From: Kappaphycus alvarezii
Lineage: Eukaryota; Rhodophyta; Florideophyceae; Gigartinales; Solieriaceae
Length of the DNA: 64,000 nucleotides
Assembly (NCBI GenBank): GCA_002205965.3
Contig: NADL03000481.1
Location: forward strand, 496,001-560,000
Direction of reading: 5' to 3'
This document shows, piece after piece, positions 1 to 11,345 of the stretch. The notes under the pieces were generated by a model that saw nothing but the letters and a program-made list of their open reading frames with translations, made no database searches and was not told the DNA's origin. The stretch's first letter is position 1. Every line of letters starts with the position of its first letter. A program made the translations under genes and the position numbers.

Positions 1-379
1 ATCACTAAAACCCTCTCTTCCATGCGTACCGTCTCAACCAATCCCCTCCCCTCCCATCGATTATTTTCCTCTTCAATCTCAAGGTGGTGTGGAAAAGGAC
101 CAACAAGCAGGCTCACGCCGATGCGATTTGTCATCGCGCAATATTTTACAGTATATGTGCGGCCCGGAAGCTGCTGACACACCGTCCGCGAGCAGCGACG
201 AGCTGCAGGGGGTTAGAAGCAACAAAGGTGGCGGAACTGCAACGGGATACGATGCAGAGCAGCTGCGCGTGATCGTGGGGTCGAATTCGGAGGTATGTTA
301 TACAAAGAGGAAGATAGGGAAAGGTTGTCGTCTCTGACTGTCCTAAGCAGCACGATCGAGAAATTCTTGGGAAGCGACG
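1..379. other. No gene recognised
   Basis: Only short open frames with no family resemblance are visible here. The stretch may be the 3' flank of the LINE fragment that follows on the minus strand. Confidence 0.5.
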
Positions 380-2085
380 CTACACGGGGAGGATTGCTCC
401 AAGTAAGTCTTCAGATTGGGGAGAGGATAACGGAGCTCCGCGTCCGTGGGTAGCCAATTCAGATACCATAGGGTCGCCGGGCGTTTCGCAAAGCTGAAAA
501 TGGGCCCCAGGGAACCGGAGGGAGGTTTCTCGTCGGAAATAATATGTTGCAGCTAGCCAGCATTGGCTTCGTGGACGATGATCTCCCGGATAACCTTTAC
601 ACGTTCGGGGAGGCCCGGCGCAATCCTGTGTGGGTAGTATAGCATTAGGGCGATATGGAGTAAGACCGGGGCCGAGCGGGGGTAGCACAGTTCCGGCGGT
701 CTCGTACTTTCGCCACTGAGCGAAAGGCTTGAGCGTGGAACTTGGAACGCCAAGGAGGGCGACCCTCTGCTAAAGAAGAGTGAGACCTACCATCAGGAGT
801 CCTGTGGAGAGGTCCCGGCGTGCAACGTCTGTGCAGAGTATCCAAGAAGGTAGCTCGCACAGCATATTAGTGGCCTGGAGGAGGGTGGGAGTAGAGCTCG
901 GGATGAGTAAGTACAAAGCATATTCCGCTTGGGATGGCAAAGATTTCTTGGAAAGAGCCCTTCTTATGTTGTGTTCCGAATTCCACCGTGCGGTGGCGGG
1001 GGAGAGGAGAGATAACATGAGTCTCGCCTTGTCAAAGCGAACGATGAGGCCGTGGCAGGATACAACCCTTCAGGGTGATGGAAACTCCGAGGTACTGGGA
1101 CTGTAGGAGACATCGAAGGGCCTCGCAGTCAATATCGTAAGAACCGACAGCGGAAGTGATCACCTTCTATATACCGGAGTTCCACTGCATCCCATTGAAG
1201 CGGCCCCACGCACTTGGCTTGAAAAGAGCACTCCGCAGAATTGCTGGGGCTTCATATAGAATAATTATGTCGTCCGCGAAGTTGATAGTCCCGCCGTTCG
1301 CCGAGTGGCTCATGGATTACAGGAATAGGTCTATGAAGATGTTGGGGAGAAGAGGACTGAGTGGGTTCCCCTGGGGGACTCTCGACGTCGCTCCGTACGA
1401 GTAGCTCTAGTTTAGGCCACGCAAGGGAATGGGAACCAAGAAGCTGTCAATATTCGAGGTCAGGGTCGCCAGGAGGCGACTACGGAGCAGTGCTAAAAGT
1501 TTTCTAAGGGGAACCCGTTCGTTTGCTTGCCTGGGGTCGAGGACCGCTGCGGGTCCTATTTTTCGCCGAGGAAATGTGTCTACTATTGCGATTTGTATCT
1601 CCGTGCTAATTCCTTGGACGAAACCGAGCTTGATAGGGTGCATAGTGTAGCAGACGGAGACTTCCTAGCGTAGAGCTGTCGAGATGATATGGTAGAAGAA
1701 GAAGTGCAGTTCGATTAGAGGGTTTTCCTTGTGGTTGCCTGAAACCTCCTCGTTTGGAACATGGGTCAAATTGACCGACCTTAGAAGGTACAGGATAGAC
1801 GCAGTATGCCCAACTGCCAACGATCGAGCCGAACTGACGGGCGCAAAAGCCGCAGGCTCCAACGGCAGCATCTCTAAGCGGACGTGATCCGGCCCCGGGC
1901 CTTGCCCTCTTGCCAATAGCGTTCGCGGTCTGGAGATGGCCAGACACTGCGACAGTGGAGTTCATGGCTCCAAAGTGTTTGTTTTGAGGGTTGATGGCTA
2001 TCTGCTTGCCAAAAAATCCATGTAAGCGTCCAAACCTGGTCCAATTCGGGGCCATTTGGCGAGACCAGCCAGCGACAGGAAACAT
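380..2085 (-). mobile_element. LINE (non-LTR retrotransposon) reverse-transcriptase fossil
   Basis: Read on the minus strand, the pieces follow the order of a LINE reverse transcriptase. Around 1407-1643 there is a GFVQGIST segment like the usual GF.KGRST motif, then AAVLDPRQANERVP, like the fingers/palm motif LLDLRKAFDRVP. Around 1290-1400 come VPQGNPLSPLLPNIFIDL and then INFADDIILY, the catalytic FADD box. Thumb-like sequence continues to about 380. The endonuclease and 3' tail were not found. Many stops and frame changes break the copy, so it is dead and fairly old. The motif order makes the family assignment good; the clade is not determined. Confidence 0.75.
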
Positions 2086-2342
2086 TTGATAGCTCGGTTT
2101 ATCGCTGGAGTTTCGTTCTTTTCTAGATCAAGATTTAAGCTCCGTTAGACGTGGTGATGTTTTCGGCGGATCTCCTGCTTTATTTCTTGGTCCAAGGTGA
2201 GAGCCTTTTGTGGTCCACCGATTTTTAGGGATCTTAAAATTTTCGGGCGTGTCCTGGCTTTGCGGTCGAGAGCAGGTGACCAGCCGGGGCAGAACATCTC
2301 TGGGCGGGGCTACAGCTTGAAGCCTGTCCCCAGTCGGAGATT

Positions 2343-2711
2343 TTACTCCACCAGAAACCGAGAGTCGGCTGCCAGCTCCTCCAGGATGTTATCCCTGTTT
2401 AATTGAGCCACAACAGGCTGGTTAAGTTTCTGGTAGTCAGCACATACCCTTTTGCTACGAATGTTGTTCCCCAAAATGGATTTGGGAACATAGTCCAGTG
2501 AGGCAAGAGTAGAAAGCATTATCTCAGAGTGGACTTGCGAATGGTACGAGAGGCGGGTGCTATTATACTTCTTCACAGACTGTATCTGTAGGTCCCGAAG
2601 GAGGAAAAAGGCGACGGTGCTCTTACCTTGTTGAGACCAGAAATAAGGGCAGATCGGTTCGTGAATAAGGAAATCCATGACAAGGAGCGCACTGGACAAC
2701 AAAGCGGCCAT
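2343..2711 (-). mobile_element. Ty3/gypsy-type reverse-transcriptase fragment (fossil)
   Basis: A 122-residue minus-strand frame ends in RVCADYQKLNQ followed by an EELA...SRF segment. This is the first part of a Ty3-type reverse transcriptase (usual form R.CvDYRkLN, then a leucine-rich stretch leading to the first catalytic Asp). No LTRs, integrase or gag were found close by, so it is a short orphan fragment, broken and old. Confidence 0.65.
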
Positions 2712-5700
2712 CTTGTCCGTAGAGTGGTCATATTTCTTCTGCCTGGCGTTCGGGTCCCCGACTTTGACCGGATGACATTCTAATAGGTCGTAGAATGTTT
2801 TGAAAAAGGCTCTTTACTTCTCAGAATGTTGGATTTGGTAGCAAGTATCCAGCAAAAGTATGCAAAAATTGAATCCAACCATAAGATAACGCGTATAAAT
2901 GTGGCTTCAAAGTAGAAGCAAATTTTCATCAAGCTGTGTATTTTTGGACTGTTATTGTCAATAATAGGGCTCAAAATAGCGTTGGAAACCCTTCGTTCCC
3001 CATCCCGAAACTCATAGATACGCTGTTTGAAAGGTAGACGCCATGAATCTATCCGTAATATTGGTTCTTTGTCAAAATATTTTAATACGTAGTGTACTGA
3101 GTTATTCAGAAGGAATAAAAAGGGTTCTATCAGCACAGAAAAAGTAATAAAGTCCAAGAAAATGACTGAGAGTGGTCAGTAATCCAGGGAAGAGGACGTT
3201 GGCAACAAGAAGTTTTTTTCTAGTCACCTTTTTCTAGAAAATTTCAGAGGGATGATGTGCAGTTTGTGGGACGTGATAGTGAGCAAGTGCAAATCACAGT
3301 TGGAGAGATATAATGCTCCGTTTAAGATGTACGTGGCTCCGACTAAAATTAATATTCAGACGAATTTGCTCGTAAAAGAGGATGCAAAACCCCCGAAGTA
3401 GTTTCAAAAGAACGATATATTCAACCGAGAATGAAAAACTTGAAAGGAGATATCGTAACTTAGGAGCAATATTGAGATGTCCACTTTTTCTTATTACTTA
3501 ATTTTCGGCAAATGCATCTCTAGTATTTTCCGGAACAAAAAGAATACATTTTCAATAACTAGAACAATGAAAGAAATAATTCTTGGCAAAATTTGGAAAT
3601 AATCATTAAGTCTGCAGGGGATACGAATATGTTTTTCGCACTACATGTCGCATAATAGAGATTTAACTGCGTAATTAGGCTAAATTATGTAAAATCATCA
3701 CCCTATATCATAACTTCCTCATAGGTTATGTACAAAAATTGATTTTAACGCCCTTCTTAATCGCTAAAACATTGCGACAAGAGTTTATCAACCAAACCCG
3801 TCGTACCAAACATTTTAAATTAGCGCGAAAGAAAGCTGCGTTATCCACTCTTCCCGTGAATCTTCTATGAAAAAGGGAGACCCCGAAAATAGCGCCGCTC
3901 TTCACACTTTTAAATCGTCCCGGCTGCTGGTTTTTGCGCTCCTGTTAATATCATTTGAGCGCCCTCATCAAAAATTTCTGCCCCTACTGCTACCCCGCGC
4001 AAAACAATACCGTCTAGTTCTATTGAGACTGGTGCCGGAAAAGTTACTAGGTCCACCTTGTCGGACTCCCCAGCTTGAGTTCTGAAAACGAGAGAAGAGC
4101 TAAGATTCTACCGGACTTATGAGACAAAAATGAAGATGGTGCGGCTGCGGGGACAAAGATGGAAGGGAAGACATAAAACGCTTCATCACGATCTCACTCT
4201 TTTAATCTCGGTCTGAGCAACCGATGCGCATGTTTCCGTCCTTCGGAGGAATAAGCACTACTATGGGAAGGATTTGAACACTTTCATTAGGGAAATTTCG
4301 CAATCTGTTCGGTCATCAAACTAATTCTTCCACACAAGAAATCAGGTAACGACCAGTTTAACTGATTTAGCATATTAAATGAGCTTTGTAGGTCGCTATA
4401 CGCAGTTCAGTAATATCTCAGGTAGTTACTGATAAAGATATCCAACTTGACAATATAAGTTATGAAAAAAATTAGGACGAAGAAGCCCTGAGGTGGCTCC
4501 ATAAAACATCCTTAGTACGGATACGGAGCTAAAAGAGAAAAAACAAATCAGACTCAATCATTAAATATTTTTGAGAAAAGAAGAAGAAGCGAAGTGCGCC
4601 GGATTGGAAAAAATCATACAACTATGAGATGTTCAATGCGCTGGAGCGGAAACATGCGAGCGAAAATTGCAATCTTCAGCTGCTTAATACCGATATTTTA
4701 TTGGACCATCACGTTCAAAGAGGAGGAAAAAAGGGATTTGGGGTATCCAAACTGCTGCGGATGGCCTGTTCCGCCTAGACGAAACGAGTTTCGATCTGGA
4801 GAAATGGAAGACGTTTTTGCTCTGCGAAATAGAAAAGAAAGAAAGGGAACATGTTAGACAGCTTACCTAATTAAGCTTAAAATCATTTCATAATATGATG
4901 AAAATTGTGAGGTGATTCATTCGTTAAACATTTCTTCTGCCTCTGGAACTCTTTATTGGCGTAATTGTAGGAATATTTTGAGTTGATAAAGTATACAGCT
5001 GAGCTAAGCGCTTACTTACAGCATTAAAATCGATCTAAAGAAGCAAAAAAGCCTTCTAAATTAATTTTATGGGTGCGTTGATAGCCTTAAGTACTCGCAC
5101 AAAATACGTCACATTAAATAACCGCCTCTTGTATTTCTAGCTTAACTGTACGGTAAAAAACAGTGCTAACTTTTTCCAAATATATTTTTGCTTACCTTAA
5201 AAATCTTTTGTTTGGTCAAAAGACGATGAAGATGTGCTTCTAAGATAAAGAAGGAGTCGTCATATATATGCATCGACTTTATTTTGGTACATACGCTTGA
5301 TTTTAGGCCCATTTCCGAGCCAGAATCCATGAATTAGATCAAGTTATACCGCAACCCTTCCCCTAGACCTTAATAACAGAGAAGGATTCTAGCAGACGTT
5401 GTTAAGTAGTACGGAAAATTTCCATGCAGTAAATGAGCCCCACAAGGTTTTCCAAAGGACATCTACTTATTACAAACACGGCCGCATAAATACTTGACCT
5501 ATCTTGAATCGGATCCAAGCGATATAGTTTTGGACTATTGAAATTCTCGGGCTTTTTTCCGTTTCTCTAGGCGAAAATTTCTTTACAGGCGGGGATTGTG
5601 CCCACAACGATCGGCCGTTTGTTTTGGGGCTCGGGCAGTAGAGGCAGGAGGGTTTTTGCAACTAGGAGTGGCAGGACCGGGGTTTAAAGTTCATCTCGCA

Positions 5701-5840
5701 CGATTAGAGCAGGGAATTGCGTGAGCATCCCCTTATCTGCACCACCAGTTTCCGGGATGATTGGCGTTTGGACTAGTAGGTGAAGCCAGGGCGTCACAGT
5801 ACGGTCGGGGATAGCGGCCGTTGATGGGCAAAGCACAGGG
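2712..5840. other. AT-rich stretch without a supported gene
   Basis: About 3.1 kb of mostly AT-rich sequence with stops in every frame. Minus-strand open stretches at 2780-3157 and 5684-5941 and plus-strand ones at 3867-4085 and 4594-4857 have no recognisable domain and biased composition. From about 5850 the sequence becomes strongly G/A rich. I see no gene. Confidence 0.5.
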
Positions 5841-6001
5841 AAAGAACCCGGCCGGATAAGGGACAGAGCGAGAGGGAGCGAGAGAGGATATAGAGAGAAC
5901 GACCAAAGAAGTGAGCTCAGAGAGAAGAAAGTTGTGAACAACTTAACTCAGGCAAGAAATGAAGGGATAATTGGGCTTATATAGATTTCGAGGCGAGTGT
6001 G

Positions 6002-6062
6002 CTGGTGCTTCTGGACGATCACAGGAAGTTTCCAGAAGCCATGTAGACGAAGGTGTGAGGCT
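6002..6062 (+). repeat. Copy 1 of a 61-bp direct repeat in a purine-rich tract
   Basis: This segment is about four-fifths identical by eye to 11076-11136 in the same orientation, sharing the core AGGAAGTTTCCAG. Both copies follow GAGAGA-rich tracts (5870-5945 and 10985-11070). It lies just beyond the 3' end of the Copia fossil at 6303-9760, so it may be part of a decayed LTR. Confidence 0.6.
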
Positions 6063-6302
6063 CACCCGAAATATGCTTGAGCTGAGCCGAAAGACTAAAA
6101 GAGATCAGATCAAACTTATAATACTGCACAGTGCATAAAAGTAACAGTCAATATCCAGTTTTAACTTTAGATTACATTCACTCCTTTAAACAGAAAGAAA
6201 ATGCTTACAACAGCAAATCCATCAGCTGTCAGCAGTGGTAGCAACAGAGTAATTACAGTACCACCCACCTTCAAACGTAATTCTGACCAAATAGCGTCCC
6301 AT

Positions 6303-9300
6303 TTATCCGAAAAAAATAGATAAATAGTTTTGGAAGCTTTTGGGGTTAATGCCTAACTCAATCCGAAATTTAACGAACTTCACTCGACGCAAATGTTTCG
6401 TCAAATTATCAGAAACTTGGTCTTCGATTCGAAAATGAGATAATTTTATCGGCCTTGCAGCCACAGATTCTGGAACGTAAGTGGTAGCGAATTTCAATGT
6501 GCTTAGTTCTATTTCGTATAGACTGGCTTTTAGCCGACCTGATCTGTCCGGGGTTGTCAACGAGGATCGAATTGGATTCGGTTTTTTTTGCACCCAGTAT
6601 GTCACATAGGAGACTGAATAACCAGACTGACTTTTTAGAAGGAAATACAAAGCGAAATATACTTTTCTTCGCATTAAAAAAGAGCTACGCATCCTTGCTT
6701 CTTGGATCTCCATTAAATGGACCCTCCATACATCTTAAAGACAAATATTTCTGCAGGTTTGCGGGTTGAGCGAAAGCCAGCCTGATAGAAGTCCCTGCAT
6801 TTGATGATATCTGGATTGGAAAAGAGTCCGTAACGAATTACAAAATCGATGGTTACCTTAAGGTATCGGTACGTTTCGCTTCACTGCTTTTCAGTAGCTT
6901 GGGAGAGGCTTCTCATAGTGCTGGTAGAGCTTTCCAATTGTAAAACCGATGTCAGGGGAGAAAATGTAATCAGATACATGAGACTTCCAGTTGCTAAGCG
7001 ATTAGGTGTCTATGACGGAAGTGCACTGTCGCCTTCGTCATCCATTCTTTTATAAATCAGAACCATAACACTGTCCATCAGAACCATAGGATTGTAGAAA
7101 GGCTTTGATTCGGTGATTTTAAACCTCTCAAGTATCTTTTCTGTGTAGGATACTTGCGAGAGGTTCAATCCTCTTTTTGAACGGTGACAGACAACTTGGG
7201 TTCCCAAGAATTCCTTAAATGGACCGAAATCCTTCATTTTTGAACCTTCTTTTCAAATTTGTTGTGAGGACTTCCAGATCTACTCTATGTTCTTCAGTAT
7301 TCAAGAGTTCATGAACGAACAAAATAATGCTGGAAACTGAAAAGCCATTCCAGCAGACGTAAAGCCAAGGTTCATGTGGTTTGCTCGTGTAGTGAAGTTC
7401 CAATGTTTATAACTCATGAATCTTGTCATACCACTGGTGACTAACCTTTCAAGCCAATATAGGGCCTTCTGAATCATTCATAAGAGATTATGCTTGCTTA
7501 AGTCCCGAAATTCAGATGGAACTTCCATGTATATTTCCTCTTCCAAGTCGCTGTTAAGAAAGGCAGACAAAACATGCATTTGGTCACATTCAGTGTCAAA
7601 TAGGTTTGTCAAACAGACAAAAAACGTAGGGCAGGGAGAAAAGAAATGGGAGCAAAAATTTCATTGTTTTCGAGACCCGAACCTTTTCGAAACCTTTTGG
7701 TGACTACAGCATGCCGACTTTGGGACGCACGTCTGGTTTCGCACGGAATAATTATAGGCAAGGTCGTAAGTGCATCCCATGCTTCCGCGAAGTAAGCGCT
7801 AATGTTCCATTTTTGACATGTGGACTTTTCTTCATTTTTAATTCCGGCCATACATAAATCTATCTTTACAGTTGAATTAGCTTTCGCATGAGATAAAAGA
7901 ATACCGGTAGGGACAGGTGCGGTCCCTGTAATGAGCAAAAAGTACTCTTTTCTGTTTAAAAGCCACCAAAGTCTAGTCTTGTCTGAAATCCGAGATGAAT
8001 GGCGAGGAGAAACGGTAAGAGATTCATAACTTAATGGAACGGGGTCGTCATCTTTACATGCAGGAAGTGAGTCCGCATTTTGATGAGTTTCTAAGTTAAA
8101 ATTTTCAACAGATCTTTGGAAGTCTGATTATCATCAGAGGAGCAGTCATTTTCCTTCAAAAAATCTTTGAGAGAACTTGAATTGTCTTGATATGAGGAAA
8201 TTTTTGAAGATTCATTAAAAGACACTTCACTTGACACTATAATTTTCTCAGTCGCGGTATCGAAGAGCTTATATTACTTGGATGAAGAGGGTTACTACAT
8301 TATTAAGCCTTCATGGGACTGTGGATGTAGTTTCTTGAGATCCTTCGTTGCCAAAACGTACTAAGATATCATACCATTTACTCGCAGATGGGAGATGTTC
8401 GGAAAATTTCCATTCCAAAGTTGATAGATCGTATTTTTCTCGGGAAAAAATTGGAGGTTACTCCATTAAATACATGCACGGCGGTAGAGAGCACTTCAGC
8501 CCGAAAACTGTTTTGGAAGTGATGACTTGTGATACAGAATCGATCGGACGAGACTGAGAAGAGCTCGTTTCATTCATGTTGCCTTATTCTGCTGAGGATT
8601 ATGGGTAACATTAAGCTGATTTTTAATACATTGTTACTCCATGAAGTTCTTGAATGCCGTGGAGGGGTATTCTCCACCTCTGTTGACCACAAATCTTTTA
8701 GCAGAATTTCATTTTTATCGACTGGGACTTCCTTGTCATGGAACTCTTGGAGGTGAATATTATTAAGAGACTCACTGGTCTGTTATCCGCATAGACCTCG
8801 TATTTCTTGAGACACTTTAAAACTTTCGACTTTTGAGTGATAGGTAAGACTAATGTCCACTTTGAGTAGACATCGATAAATGACTCAAAATACTGAGCCA
8901 CACTGAGTGACAGATTTTAAGAGGCCAGAGACGTATAAATGAACAAATCGACGGGGATTCGTAGAGCACCCCTCCCTCAACTTTTTGATTACTGTACGAT
9001 GATATTTGCCAAGGATAAATCCAAAGCATGAGTCTGTTGTCTCATAACTGTCCATACTAGCGCCAGTTACAACTCCGTGCTAACCATATACTTGATCTCA
9101 GCGGTGCTGCTGTGAGCCAGTCGCTCAGGCCAAGTTTAAAGATAAGTAAGCAAGGAAATTTCTAGAGCAGCAGACTCTGCTGAACTTGGACATGTGTCAA
9201 ATGTATAGATGCCATTCTCAAGAGTCCCAGTGGCAACTATTGAGCAATCGGTCTTTTGATGAGAACAATGCCATATGGGTTGAAAAAAGAGTAAAATCTA

Positions 9301-9760
9301 TGATCAGCCATAGCAGATACCGAAATCTGCTGATATCGAAGTGTTGGAACTTGAAGAATCCCTGGAACAGGCATTTTTATAGACTTTTTTTACGGTAGAG
9401 AGTTAAGACTACATCAAATAAGCCTTCTACCGGCGCTGAGGAATCTGCGCCCAATGTAGAGTTGATCTGGACGAGAAGGCATGATACATGGTGAAGGCCG
9501 TTCAATCATGTGTTAAATGTGAGGTACAGCCCAAGTCGACCACCCGGTCACCAGCAAGGGACATGAGGGTTCCAATATTTTTAGCGTGTCAATGTTTTGA
9601 TTATTGATTTTGAGATGAACAGAATGGTTCTTTTCATCGATAGGCTGGTCTGTGGTGAAATCATTAGTATAGATATCCATGGATTGACTGAACCATTTGA
9701 TAAGCTGTTTTACCGCCAAACATTCCATTTTTCAATGCATTACAGAACCATATAATCGAT
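6303..9760 (-). mobile_element. Ty1/Copia retrotransposon fossil
   Basis: Minus-strand pieces lie in Copia order. A protease/gag-junction-like part is near 9513-9728. An integrase core piece (IDVYSKWTLVLPI, then KCLKKYEV) is near 8698-8901. The reverse-transcriptase start (VVTKRFRKGSGLENNEIFAP) is near 7609-7938, and its later part (GPFKEFLGTQV, LSQVSYTEKILERF) near 7010-7237. The RNase H end (YVPESVAARPIKLSHF, DNLTKHL) is near 6303-6713. The body is broken in many places and looks old. The LTRs are uncertain; a purine-rich repeat at 6002-6062 is a candidate remnant of the left one. Confidence 0.85.
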
Positions 9761-10079
9761 CGCAGCCAAGGGTACAGGCCATCGGTTAGTTCCCAAAAAA
9801 GAAAAACTAGATGGTTCAGTCAATAACATTTCAAATCGTCAGTTCTATCATGCAACGTACCAGTACGGTGGTTTGGCGTCCAATCTTTTCATTTCGCACG
9901 CCAACAAGGGTATTGATGACCAATTACAGTGGCAGAAATCCCGGGGGGACTTCATAAACCCCAACTGTTCCTCCGATACCTCTCCATCTCACAAAACCAT
10001 CTCTACCCCTACAAGCTCACATTAGTAGTAAGACAATATGAAGCACTCCAAAAACAAAGCGCTTTCTCACCTCAGATGT

Positions 10080-11345
10080 TCACGATTAATTCTTCATGGC
10101 CAGAACTAACAGAAGGGTTCGAAAGAAATGTGTGCGTTGCGCAGTATCCTACAGCATCAATAGCAAGGCATCGAAACTCAGGTCCTATACCAGGAAGCAT
10201 GGGTTACTACTGGACACTTGCGACCAAAAACGATTTAAGAATGACGTATCGCTACAAATTGCCGTCGAATTACCAGAATAACAGGCATAAGAAGCTATAC
10301 AACAAATATTTCATTTTATTTTCAACTCCTCTCCACCATTCTCGATTAGTGAGAACACTGAGTTCGCCAAACTGCTTCAGATGTTGACGGCAACTATAGG
10401 TTTCTAAGCCTTAAGATAATAGCTAGGCGCATCAAGACAATTCATGATGAGCTTCGGATCAAACTAAAGCCATTGATTTCAAGAGCACTGGAAAACATTT
10501 CACTCAGAACCGATACCCGGACGTCCCGCGTGCTTAGGGGATGTTCAACTGTCAGAGAACATTAGATTGATTGTATGTGGACACTCAAGTGTTTGATTTT
10601 GTATTTTGTTCCATTCAAGACTCCCCATACTGGGGAGGCCACTTGCTCTCTGCTACAGGAAACGCTTTTGCTTGGGACTTTACCGAAAAAAATATAAGCA
10701 ATAACAACCTATAATGGACGTGACATGAGTCGCAGTATATCGCTTCTGTTCGATCGTTTAAATGCTTATCTTGATGCTAAGATTATAGATCTTCAAGTGC
10801 GGTGCATGGTGCACGTCTTGAACCTGTCAGTCAAAGATTGTTTCAAGAAATACATATCCAAGTTACAAACATCAGGTCTCTACTTTCTGCAGTTCGGTCA
10901 TCTGTGTATCGTCGTGTTTTATTCGAGTCCTTGCGCCTGAAGCTGTCAATTATGGAAAATAACTCTACACTGCTTCGCCTCTGATAGAGGTGAATAGAGA
11001 AGGAGAGAGAAAGAGAGAAGGATTGAAGGACCAAGGAAGAGAGCAAGGAAGAAATTTGAGCGAGAGACGAGCCGACTGGTTCTTCCGGAAGCTCAAAGGA
11101 AGTTTCCAGGAGGCATGTAAACAATAGTGGGAGGCTATTCTTTTAACAAGGGAGCGTAGTTGATCCTTTTGAATGGTTTAAAACGAATTAAAAACATTTT
11201 CGAAACATCGCACTACTCGCTCGCGATGGACAACCCGTGCAGGCCTCTTCTGTGGCAAGTGAATCTACATTCTCACAAGCTAGTCTCAAAGTAGATGGCA
11301 GATGTTCTAGGTTGAGTTATGAGTCTATTAAGTCTTGTTTTTTGT
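10080..11345 (+). mobile_element. hAT DNA transposon fossil
   Basis: Three parts of a hAT transposase appear in order on the plus strand. A BED-finger-like stretch near 10096-10281 has VRCAVSY and TRKHG. The catalytic core near 10490-10880 reads ISLRTDTRTSRVLRG, then VPFKTPHTGEAT, AITTYNGRDM and VRCMVHVLNLSVKD. The C-terminal dimerisation domain near 11155-11345 has DPFEWFKTN, QASSVASESTFSQA and RCSRLSYESI. In the first catalytic motif the usual TTDTWTSR reads RTDTRTSR, so the Asp is kept but the Trp is Arg. The helical insertion region between core and C-terminus is missing and replaced by a purine-rich segment (about 10985-11150). Several stops and frame changes are present. Terminal inverted repeats were not found. 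Confidence 0.85.
11076..11136 (+). repeat. Copy 2 of the 61-bp direct repeat, inside the hAT fossil
   Basis: Same-strand partner of 6002-6062. It sits in a GAGA-rich tract between the hAT catalytic core and its C-terminal domain, which suggests a solo LTR or other short insertion into the hAT element. The ends of the insertion could not be fixed by eye. Confidence 0.6.
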
